Shown one piece after another: positions 7,899 to 14,366 of a stretch of 26,493 bases of DNA. The notes under the pieces were generated by a model. The model did not search any database. It was not told the origin of the DNA and was given only the letters and a program-made list of their open reading frames with translations. This stretch comes from Flavobacteriales bacterium UBA1995 (lineage in GTDB: Bacteria; Bacteroidota; Bacteroidia; Flavobacteriales_D; Sanyastnellaceae): positions 3,615 to 30,107 of the forward strand of contig DDCX01000030.1 of assembly GCA_002336475.1 (NCBI GenBank), in the 5' to 3' direction. The translations under genes and the position numbers were made by a program. Each line of letters starts with the position of its first letter. The first letter of the stretch is position 1.

Positions 7899-8215
7899 TG
7901 AAGGAGATCGACGTCCTGGAACTCAAGTCCTGGCGCGACAACAACACGGCCCACCAACTCGTGGACATCCGTGAAGTGTACGAATACGAAGCCGGTAATC
8001 TCGGTGGCGAACACATCCCCATGGGGGAAGTGCTCGACCGTCAATCGGAGCTGCGTCGTGACATTCCAGTCGTGCTGCAGTGCAGGTCGGGTGGCCGATC
8101 AGCCGCACTCCTGACCGCTCTCGAAGGCCACTTCCAAATGGACAACCTCTACAACCTCAAAGGAGGCGCCCAAGCTTGGTCCGATCACGTGGACGGCTCC
8201 GTAGAGGTGGCCTAA
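7898..8215 (+). CDS. Single-domain rhodanese-like sulfurtransferase
   Basis: This 105-residue protein is one rhodanese domain: LVDIREVYEYEAGNLGGEHIP near the N-terminus and the active-site loop CRSGGRSA with catalytic Cys62, followed by LKGGAQAW near the C-terminus. Such small cytoplasmic rhodaneses carry persulfide sulfur, and thiosulfate:acceptor transfer would release sulfite. I chose the ATG at 7898, which overlaps the ComA-family stop by 1 nt (TGATG), over the GTG at 7895. Coexpression with a sulfite-using ComA-family enzyme is suggestive. Its true donor and acceptor are not visible. Confidence 0.9.
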   Translation: MKEIDVLELKSWRDNNTAHQLVDIREVYEYEAGNLGGEHIPMGEVLDRQSELRRDIPVVLQCRSGGRSAALLTALEGHFQMDNLYNLKGGAQAWSDHVDGSVEVA

Positions 8216-8217
8216 AG

Positions 8218-9186
8218 ATGGACGGTCAACGCGACGCCAAAGCCTGGCTTCGTCTCGGGTTACGGGGCATGGCCATGGGTGCTGCCGACTTGGTGCCAGG
8301 AGTCAGCGGAGGCACCGTTGCCTTTATTGCGGGCATCTACGAAGAGCTGCTCGATACGCTGGGTGGCTTAGGCTTGGGCACCTTGCGCGATCTGTTCAAA
8401 GAAGGCCCCTTGGTCACTTGGAAGCGCTACAACCTCGGTTTTCTGGCAGCCCTCGTTGTGGGCATCGGTGTGTCTGCAGTGCTGCTCGCAGGAGCGCTCC
8501 ACCATTTGCTTGAACACCACCCTGTGTTGCTGTGGTCCTTTTTCTTCGGACTGGTAGCAGCGAGTGTGCCTTTCATGCTGCGCGACATTCCCCGAAGGGC
8601 TTTCGCGGGACCAGCCTTGGTGATGCTCTTGACTGGTGCCGTCATTGCTTGGTGGCTCACCGGGCTTCCGCCATTGATGCAAGGCCATCATCCCGCCTTT
8701 CTTTTTGGTGCCGGGGCCATCGCGATTTGTGCCATGATCTTGCCGGGGATCAGCGGTTCGTTCATCCTGGTCATCCTTGGGGCCTATTCATCGGTGATCG
8801 GCGCATTGAAGTCTTTCGATGTGGTGCGGATTGTTGCCTTTGCATCTGGTGCGCTTTCCGGGCTTCTCGGCTTTAGCAAAGGACTCGGATGGATCTTCCG
8901 TCGTCACAGGGAACTCGCCATGGCGTTGCTCAGCGGTTTTCTCATCGGTTCGCTCCGCAAGCTCTGGCCCTGGAAGGAAAACCTTCAACCCCTCTTTACC
9001 CACTCAGATGGGAGGGTGGAATACCTGCAGGCCAACATCTCACCGGGGATCCATGCAGACCCTCAGTGGGTGCTCGCCTTGGTTTCCATGGCTGCTGGCG
9101 CCCTCTTGGTGACAGGTCTAGGCGCCCTATCTCGCCGCGACACCTCCCCGATACCAGACGCCACGTCGGCCGCACGACATGACTGA
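8218..9186 (+). CDS. DUF368 family membrane protein, probable polyprenyl-phosphate translocase (PopT-like)
   Basis: This 322-residue, polytopic inner-membrane protein has about eight hydrophobic segments. The N-terminal GAADLVPGVSGGTVAFIAGIYEEL motif and its inverted-repeat partner MILPGISGSFILVILGAYSSVI (~residues 168-190) are diagnostic of DUF368. Members of DUF368 have been shown to return undecaprenyl phosphate across the bacterial membrane for reuse in wall synthesis, so that role is inferred here by family. I chose the ATG at 8218 because the diagnostic motif begins about 20 residues later. The 46 upstream in-frame residues lie inside the rhodanese gene and look out of frame. It starts 2 nt after the rhodanese stop and overlaps aroE by 8 nt. 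Confidence 0.88.
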   Translation: MDGQRDAKAWLRLGLRGMAMGAADLVPGVSGGTVAFIAGIYEELLDTLGGLGLGTLRDLFKEGPLVTWKRYNLGFLAALVVGIGVSAVLLAGALHHLLEHHPVLLWSFFFGLVAASVPFMLRDIPRRAFAGPALVMLLTGAVIAWWLTGLPPLMQGHHPAFLFGAGAIAICAMILPGISGSFILVILGAYSSVIGALKSFDVVRIVAFASGALSGLLGFSKGLGWIFRRHRELAMALLSGFLIGSLRKLWPWKENLQPLFTHSDGRVEYLQANISPGIHADPQWVLALVSMAAGALLVTGLGALSRRDTSPIPDATSAARHD

Positions 9187-9964
9187 TCCTCGCCGGCGGT
9201 TTGGATTGATTGGACACCCAGTGGGACACAGTTGGTCCGCGCGGTACTTCCAACAAAAGTGGGAAACCCAAGGCATTGACAATTGTGAATACGGCCTCTA
9301 CGACTTGGCATCGATTGAAGACATCGATGCCTTGTGGCAGAAGCCAGGATGGGCTGGAATGAATGTGACCCTGCCTTACAAGAAGTCCATCCTTCCTTTT
9401 TTAGATGGATTGTCTCCCGCGGCTGAAGCCATAGGAGCTGTGAACACAGTGGCCTTTACCCCACAAGGACGCATTGGCCACAATACGGATGCGGTGGGCT
9501 TCAAACGCTCCATTGCCCCTTTTCTAGAAGGGCACCACCAGAGGGCCCTCATTCTCGGAACGGGAGGGTCTGCAGCAGCCGTGCGCCACGTTCTCGAAAC
9601 CATTGGGCTTGATGTCTTTCACGCAAGCCGCAAGCCCCACGGCCAGAATATGGTGGGATACGGAGACATCAGTGCGGAAGGCATAAGGGCCACTCCACTT
9701 CTGGTCAATTGCACCCCGGTAGGGATGCACCCAGCAATAGGCCAACTGCCGCCTTTGTCCGACGCTGCCATGGGTGCCATCGGCCCCGACCACTTGGTCA
9801 TCGACTTGGTGTACAACCCTGCACAAACCCGCTTACTGGAGCAGGCTTCTTTATTAGGAGCCAGAACATTAGGGGGTCTATCGATGTTGCACCTTCAAGC
9901 GGAGGCCTCTTGGGAAATATGGGAGGCCGAAGCCCCCCATGAGCGCACTACAGTACCGACTTGA
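9179..9964 (+). CDS. aroE: Shikimate dehydrogenase
   Basis: This 261-residue enzyme should reduce 3-dehydroshikimate to shikimate with NADPH in aromatic amino acid and folate precursor synthesis. Visible sites are the substrate-binding GHPVGHSWS (12-20), catalytic Lys68 in NVTLPYK, GAVNT (86-90), Asp104 in HNTD, the glycine-rich nucleotide loop GTGGSAAAV, NCTPVGMHP, DLVYNPAQTRLL and the C-terminal GLSMLHLQAE segment. Length is typical or slightly short. It overlaps the DUF368 gene by 8 nt and the next gene by 26 nt, implying cotranscription. Its placement with envelope genes probably reflects a conserved housekeeping cluster rather than a shared pathway. Confidence 0.95.
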   Translation: MTDPRRRFGLIGHPVGHSWSARYFQQKWETQGIDNCEYGLYDLASIEDIDALWQKPGWAGMNVTLPYKKSILPFLDGLSPAAEAIGAVNTVAFTPQGRIGHNTDAVGFKRSIAPFLEGHHQRALILGTGGSAAAVRHVLETIGLDVFHASRKPHGQNMVGYGDISAEGIRATPLLVNCTPVGMHPAIGQLPPLSDAAMGAIGPDHLVIDLVYNPAQTRLLEQASLLGARTLGGLSMLHLQAEASWEIWEAEAPHERTTVPT

Positions 9965-10865
9965 CCGCCTCGCGGAAATCATCCTCAGTCCCGCTACCAA
10001 AAAAGTGGTGGAACACACACTGGTGCGCATCGCGCTCGTCTTGTTCTTTCTGCACCTGCTGATCTTTGGAATCCATGAAGCCGGGTGGCTTCCCTTTCCA
10101 ATGCCGGAAAGCCTGTTTGGCCACCCGCTGCATGTGCTCTACACCCCATTCTCGGCCATCCTTGTGGCGGAAGTCTACCTGCTGGTGTACCACCTCCCTT
10201 CCTCCTTTGCACGTTCGATGGGCAAGCAACTTGAAATCGTCTCTTTGATCGAAATCCGTTCGGTGTTTAAGGACCTGTCGGTGCTCCAAGAAGCCGATGG
10301 TACAGTGGTGATATGGCCGTGGAATGACCCCTTCTTTCCCCACATTGTGGGGGCCGTACTGCTGGGGGCTTCTCTGGTGGCATTTTATCGGATTTTACCC
10401 CGGCGCATGGCACGACTCGAAGAGAACGACTTGGCGCGGTTCATCAGATTAAAGCGTCATGTTGCGGCCCTTTTGGGGGTGGCTTTAGCGTTGATTGCAT
10501 TGTGGAGTTTCGGTCAGTGGTTTTTAGAAATGGTGCAACACGCCCAAGGCGTTACGGGTCCCCTCCTTGACCCCAATGCCATTTTCTATCATGACTTCTT
10601 CACGGTGTTGATTTTTGTGGATGTCATTTTGCTGGTCACCTCCTTGCGTTACCTATCGAACTATGGTCTCATTTTGAGGAATTCGGGCTTCGTGGTGTCC
10701 ACCATCATTTTGAGGTTGTCCTTTGGCATGGATGGTTGGGGGGCCGTGGCGCATGAGGTCTTGGCGGCATTGCTGGCCCTGCTGCTGCTCCTGCTCCAAG
10801 CGGGGCTTCAGTCGGGTCACCGCAGGTTCGGGCCAGAGAAAGTCCGCATTTCCGCCTCGGAATAG
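9939..10865 (+). CDS. Uncharacterised multi-pass membrane protein
   Basis: This 308-residue protein has about six to seven hydrophobic helices: residues ~28-50, 60-85, 133-152, 170-195, 215-238, 250-268 and 273-293 (a Leu-rich stretch). An amphipathic loop (about 90-130, with EIRSVFKDL) sits between the second and third helices, and a basic loop (RRMAR, ~155) follows the third. I do not recognise the family. It starts 26 nt inside aroE, so translation is probably coupled. It precedes murQ by 35 bp. Gene context (DUF368, murQ) suggests an envelope or transport role, which is inference only. The uncharged C-terminal helix followed by a basic tail is compatible with a cytoplasmic C-terminus. Confidence 0.8.
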   Translation: MSALQYRLDRLAEIILSPATKKVVEHTLVRIALVLFFLHLLIFGIHEAGWLPFPMPESLFGHPLHVLYTPFSAILVAEVYLLVYHLPSSFARSMGKQLEIVSLIEIRSVFKDLSVLQEADGTVVIWPWNDPFFPHIVGAVLLGASLVAFYRILPRRMARLEENDLARFIRLKRHVAALLGVALALIALWSFGQWFLEMVQHAQGVTGPLLDPNAIFYHDFFTVLIFVDVILLVTSLRYLSNYGLILRNSGFVVSTIILRLSFGMDGWGAVAHEVLAALLALLLLLLQAGLQSGHRRFGPEKVRISASE

Positions 10866-10900
10866 CCCATTATTCGCCCCGGGTTGCGAATTTCCCCTCC

Positions 10901-11719
10901 ATGAAAGCGCCCCTCTCCCCCACAGAACAGCCTGGACCATGGGACCAGTTGGAATCCATGACGGCTGTGGAAATCGCTGCCGCCATGTCGGCCTGTGACA
11001 GGGAAGCCGCGAAAGCAGTTGAGGCCCTGTCTGCGGAAATTGGCACCGCCATAGGCCGTGCTTCAGGCCTGGTCGCCAAGGGTGGGCGTGTCTTCTATCT
11101 CGGTGCGGGCACCAGCGGACGTTTGGGCGTACTTGACGCCAGTGAAATACCGCCCACATTTGGCGTGGAGGGCGTTTTTATCGGGTTGATTGCGGGGGGA
11201 GACGGCGCCATTCGAAAAGCCGTTGAAGGTGCCGAGGACGATGCAGAGGGAGGCGTCCGGGATTTGGAGCGGCATGGCGCAAACGCAGGAGATGTGGTGG
11301 TGGGCATTGCCGCCAGTGGCAGAACACCTTATGTGGTTGGAGCCATGAAGTGGGCATCCGAACACGGCATCACGACCATCGGCATCACTTCGAACCCCGA
11401 TGGCGCTTTGGCCGGTTCGGTATCCATTCCACTTGTCGCCAGGACAGGTCCAGAATTTGTCACCGGAAGCACCCGCCTCAAAGCTGGTACAGCGCAAAAA
11501 CTCATCTTAAACCAATTCTCCACCGGGATCATGATCCAATGCGGACATGTCCAAGGCAACAGAATGGTGGACATGAAACTTGCCAACGATAAACTCGTAG
11601 ACCGCGGAGGAAGAATGGTGGCTGAAGCGCTGGACATCCCCATGGACCGCGCCCTGCAATTGCTGACCGAATTCGGCTCTGTCAGAAAAGCCATCGATAA
11701 TTTTAACGCTCAGAATTAA
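10901..11719 (+). CDS. murQ: N-acetylmuramic acid 6-phosphate etherase
   Basis: This 272-residue SIS-domain enzyme should cleave the lactyl ether of MurNAc-6-phosphate to give GlcNAc-6-phosphate and D-lactate during peptidoglycan recycling. The family blocks are clear: YLGAGTSGRLGVLDASEIPPT (67-87), LIAGGDGAIRKAVEGAEDD (96-114), GIAASGRTPYV, GPEFVTGSTRLKAGTAQK and NRMVDMKLANDKL. Glu82 and Glu112 match the catalytic glutamates reported for E. coli MurQ (Glu83 and Glu114). The protein is about 25 residues shorter than the E. coli enzyme, mostly at the two ends. No MurNAc kinase or PTS gene is adjacent. The next gene begins 8 bp downstream. Confidence 0.95.
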   Translation: MKAPLSPTEQPGPWDQLESMTAVEIAAAMSACDREAAKAVEALSAEIGTAIGRASGLVAKGGRVFYLGAGTSGRLGVLDASEIPPTFGVEGVFIGLIAGGDGAIRKAVEGAEDDAEGGVRDLERHGANAGDVVVGIAASGRTPYVVGAMKWASEHGITTIGITSNPDGALAGSVSIPLVARTGPEFVTGSTRLKAGTAQKLILNQFSTGIMIQCGHVQGNRMVDMKLANDKLVDRGGRMVAEALDIPMDRALQLLTEFGSVRKAIDNFNAQN

Positions 11720-11727
11720 CGCCGGAC

Positions 11728-12309
11728 ATGCACGACATCGAGCCCTTTTACAATTGGCGCAACTTCTACGTGGCCAGTGACGATGAGCGTTCGCCTTTTT
11801 ACGACCGCCAATACAGCGAAACGCACTACACCGAGCGGATTTACAACCACTTCATTCATCCGCAGTGGGACAACATCGGCAGTTCAACCCTATTTGCCAA
11901 AATCCTCTTCACCGACTACGAAGAAGGGTTCACCATCATTGAGTTTATCGGCGAATGGAACGACACCCTGTTCAACGATGTGATGAACCTCAAACGGAAC
12001 GTGATTGAGACCCTCCAGGGCGAGGGCATTGGGCGCTTTATTCTGATCGGAGAGAACATCCTCAACTTTCACTCCGGAGACGACTGCTACTACGAAGAGT
12101 GGTTTGATGAAGTGACCGACTCAGATGGTTGGATTGCCCTGCTCAATTTTCGAGAGCATGTTACAGAAGAGCTCGCCGACGCTGATTTGGACCAATATTT
12201 TGTGATGGGAGGCGAGCTTCAGGAAATGGGTTGGCGCACTTTTAGCCCCCCTCAATTGTACCGGAAGATCGACGATTGTGTGATGCACCGCATCGGACAA
12301 ATAAGCTGA
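11728..12309 (+). CDS. Conserved-looking cytoplasmic protein of unknown function
   Basis: This 193-residue, acidic, aromatic-rich protein has no signal peptide or membrane helix. It opens with MHDIEPFYNWRNFYV and has mixed alpha/beta character (FTIIEFIGEWN, GRFILIGENIL, GWIALLNFREHV), suggesting a compact globular domain. I do not recognise a catalytic motif. It starts 8 bp after murQ and is the last gene of the plus-strand cluster, so it is probably cotranscribed with murQ. It converges on the lipoprotein gene at 12320 with a 10-bp gap. Coding status is supported by the tight spacing and by consistent codon use. Confidence 0.8.
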   Translation: MHDIEPFYNWRNFYVASDDERSPFYDRQYSETHYTERIYNHFIHPQWDNIGSSTLFAKILFTDYEEGFTIIEFIGEWNDTLFNDVMNLKRNVIETLQGEGIGRFILIGENILNFHSGDDCYYEEWFDEVTDSDGWIALLNFREHVTEELADADLDQYFVMGGELQEMGWRTFSPPQLYRKIDDCVMHRIGQIS

Positions 12310-12323
12310 TGGCGGACCGTCAG
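12306..12323. terminator. Weak hairpin spanning two convergent stop codons
   Basis: CTGATGG (12306-12312) pairs with CCGTCAG (12317-12323) around a CGGA loop, with one G-U pair. It covers the stop codons of both converging genes. Only modest T-rich sequence follows on either strand, so a bidirectional terminator is possible but weak. Confidence 0.3.
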
Positions 12324-13054
12324 TCTCTTGCTTTGGACATCACGTACAACATCTCCCGGGCAATCTGAGCGCAACGCTCATCGTACGTGTCTTTTTCTTC
12401 CGGCGTCCCATCGCTGACTTTGGGGTCCACATAGGGCGTGGAGAAGCGCATGGAAGAGCCGAAGACAACGGGACATCCTTTATCGGCCTGTGCGCAGGTC
12501 ATGACCGCGGCAAAGCCAGAGGTCGGATTGGCATCCCCATCGCTGTACTTCTTGGAGAAGCAGATCATCGGGTCCCGATCAGCAGCGTAGTGAACGGCAT
12601 ACTTGGGATTGTCGCTGATGGCCGCGGGGTGAATGTCCAAACCTGCGCGCCGAAGTGCCCCGACTGCACGCTCATTAAAAGCCGTTGACTCGGTGCCTCC
12701 GCTGTACGTTTGAACCAGCGAATCCAACCCAAAATGGTGGGCTGCGACCTGAGCCCAGACCTGCCCAAAATGGCTTCTGCGGCTGTTGTGGGTGCAGATG
12801 AAATTGAGCTTGGCTACACCGGTGTCCTGCGCAGACTTCACAAATTCGGCCAGGGCTTCGAGCTCTGTGGCACGCTCCAACGGGATGTCTTTAAACTCGG
12901 CTTCTCTGTCACCGATATACCGCGCCAGCGGTGCCCATACATCTTGGTTTGACATCTCCTTGTTGTTCGCAGCGCTGCTCTGATCTGGTGTTACTTCACA
13001 TCCCACCAAAGTCGAGATCAACACCGCAATGGCTGCCATTCGCATCATGTACAT
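12320..13054 (-). CDS. Lipoprotein-tagged arsenate reductase / LMW protein-tyrosine-phosphatase-like protein
   Basis: This 244-residue protein has a lipoprotein signal (residues 1-19, lipobox LVGC with Cys19), then a linker and a low-molecular-weight phosphatase fold. The P-loop FICTHNSRRSH supplies Cys87 and Arg93 (C-x5-R). Cys187 and Cys194 in TCAQADKGCP have the 7-residue spacing of the Cys82/Cys89 pair of thioredoxin-coupled arsenate reductase (S. aureus ArsC). The catalytic part matches a Bacteroidota family usually called protein-tyrosine-phosphatase or arsenate reductase, whose members as I recall them start near residue 34 here and have no export signal. A cytoplasmic form starting at Met34 is the alternative. 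No other ars gene is nearby. Confidence 0.8.
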   Translation of the reverse strand: MYMMRMAAIAVLISTLVGCEVTPDQSSAANNKEMSNQDVWAPLARYIGDREAEFKDIPLERATELEALAEFVKSAQDTGVAKLNFICTHNSRRSHFGQVWAQVAAHHFGLDSLVQTYSGGTESTAFNERAVGALRRAGLDIHPAAISDNPKYAVHYAADRDPMICFSKKYSDGDANPTSGFAAVMTCAQADKGCPVVFGSSMRFSTPYVDPKVSDGTPEEKDTYDERCAQIAREMLYVMSKARD

Positions 13055-13058
13055 GCTC

Positions 13059-13066
13059 CAAAATTA
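13059..13066 (-). promoter_or_regulatory. -7 element TAATTTTG before the lipoprotein arsenate-reductase-like gene
   Basis: Perfect TAnnTTTG on the minus strand, 4 nt from the first ATG (13054). Several in-frame ATGs follow within six codons (M1, M3, M4, M6), so the true start may be slightly downstream and all options keep the lipobox. No convincing -33 box is seen. Confidence 0.45.
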
Positions 13067-13112
13067 CGCGGGTGGTCCTGGATTTCATCATACCTGAACA
13101 TCAAGCTGAAGT

Positions 13113-13120
13113 TAACTTCG
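13113..13120 (+). promoter_or_regulatory. Imperfect -7 element TAACTTCG before the MnmD-Nudix gene
   Basis: One mismatch from TAnnTTTG, and also exactly 4 nt before its ATG (13125). It lies in the 70-bp divergent interval shared with the minus-strand gene at 13054. Confidence 0.3.
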
Positions 13121-13124
13121 AAAC

Positions 13125-14366
13125 ATGTCGAGCCGCAACGGTGCACACGGTGCCACTCCCCCCAACCCCGATGCGGGCCACCTCGTGCCTGCACAAACAG
13201 AGGACGGTTCCATGACCATCGAGTCCAGCCGCTTTGGACAGGCCTACCACAGCCGTCATGGGGCGCGCACAGAGTCCTTGCATGTATTCATCGAGGCCGG
13301 ATTCAACCACCGGCTCACAACAGGTGCACTCCCTGCCACCCTGCGGATTCTAGAACTGGGCTTCGGGACGGGTCTCAATGCCCTGCTCACCTTGTGCACC
13401 TGGCGCGACCACCCCTTGGGACGCCGGCCCAAACTTGAATACTGTGCATTGGAACCGCTGCCCATCCCAGGTTCCATACTCGCGCAAATCGATCCTGCTG
13501 CGGATGCCGGTGCGGACCTTGCGGAATCCGCAGCCTTGCATGCCCGTGAAGGCGCCGAGCGCCATGAGGTTCATTGGGCGGAAGAGGCCACTTTTACGCG
13601 CATTAAGCGCACGTGGCAGGACTTTGCGGCAGACAGCCCCTACACTTTTGACCTCATTTATTTCGATGCTTTTGCACCGGACAGCCAACCAGAATTGTGG
13701 ACCGAAACCCGCTTCAAGGAGGCCCACAACTTGCTGAATGAAGGGGGTGTTTTGGTCACGTATTGCGCCAAAGGTGCCGTGCGTCGGGCCATGGAGTCCG
13801 CTGGATTGGCGGTGGAGCGCCTGCCTGGACCGCCGGGCAAGCGCGAAATGCTGCGGGCCACGCGTCCCAAGCCCGAAGACCTGCCCATGCAGCGGTTCAA
13901 TGTGCGGGTGTACTTCTTTTTGATCGCGGGACCTGGTGAAGCCACGTCGCTGGCGCCTGGCGATCAAGTCCTGGTGAGTGACGAGTGGATCGCTGGACGC
14001 CGCTGCACCAAATGGCCGGGCGGAGGACTAGAATTTGGCGAAGGCCCCAAAGATTGCGCCCGCCGTGAGGCCATGGAAGAATTGGGGCAACCGATTGTGC
14101 TTGGAGACCTTGTGCATGCCACAGGTGGTTGCGTGCGCTCGGCTTGGCGGCCGACCGAACAGGTCCTGTGTCACTACTACCTGGCCCGCTTACAAGAAAC
14201 TCCAGCATTTCGGATCGCGCAGAAGCCCTTTGATTTCGATGGGGCGTCAACCCAGTCCCTTCGGTGGGAGACCGCCTCAGAGTTCGATCCCGAATCGCTG
14301 TCCTTTGCTACGGACCGAGAAGCCTGGATGGCGCTGACGGCCCATTGGGGACATCACTCCGCGTGA
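13125..14366 (+). CDS. mnmD: Fusion protein: MnmD-like tRNA methyltransferase + Nudix hydrolase
   Basis: This 413-residue protein carries two enzymes in one uninterrupted frame. Residues ~20-250 match the methyltransferase half of MnmC (MnmD), which makes 5-methylaminomethyl-2-thiouridine at the tRNA wobble base: FGQAYHSRHGA, HVFIEAGF, the SAM loop LELGFGTGL (76-84) and YFDAFAPDSQPELW (179-192, Asp181). Residues ~255-410 are a Nudix domain with an exact GX5EX7REUXEEXGU box (Gly300 to Gln322, Glu315/318/319) and an FNVRVYFFLI start. The Nudix substrate is unknown. I kept the start at 13125 because TEDGSMTIE, which includes an internal Met30, belongs to the family core. Its 3' end overlaps the convergent TIGR02757 gene by 13 bp. 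Confidence 0.88.
   Translation: MSSRNGAHGATPPNPDAGHLVPAQTEDGSMTIESSRFGQAYHSRHGARTESLHVFIEAGFNHRLTTGALPATLRILELGFGTGLNALLTLCTWRDHPLGRRPKLEYCALEPLPIPGSILAQIDPAADAGADLAESAALHAREGAERHEVHWAEEATFTRIKRTWQDFAADSPYTFDLIYFDAFAPDSQPELWTETRFKEAHNLLNEGGVLVTYCAKGAVRRAMESAGLAVERLPGPPGKREMLRATRPKPEDLPMQRFNVRVYFFLIAGPGEATSLAPGDQVLVSDEWIAGRRCTKWPGGGLEFGEGPKDCARREAMEELGQPIVLGDLVHATGGCVRSAWRPTEQVLCHYYLARLQETPAFRIAQKPFDFDGASTQSLRWETASEFDPESLSFATDREAWMALTAHWGHHSA

Noticed and set aside
8080..8217. 46-residue N-terminal extension of the DUF368 protein
   Set aside because: It overlaps the rhodanese gene in another frame and is Arg/Pro-rich, while the diagnostic motif starts soon after the ATG at 8218.
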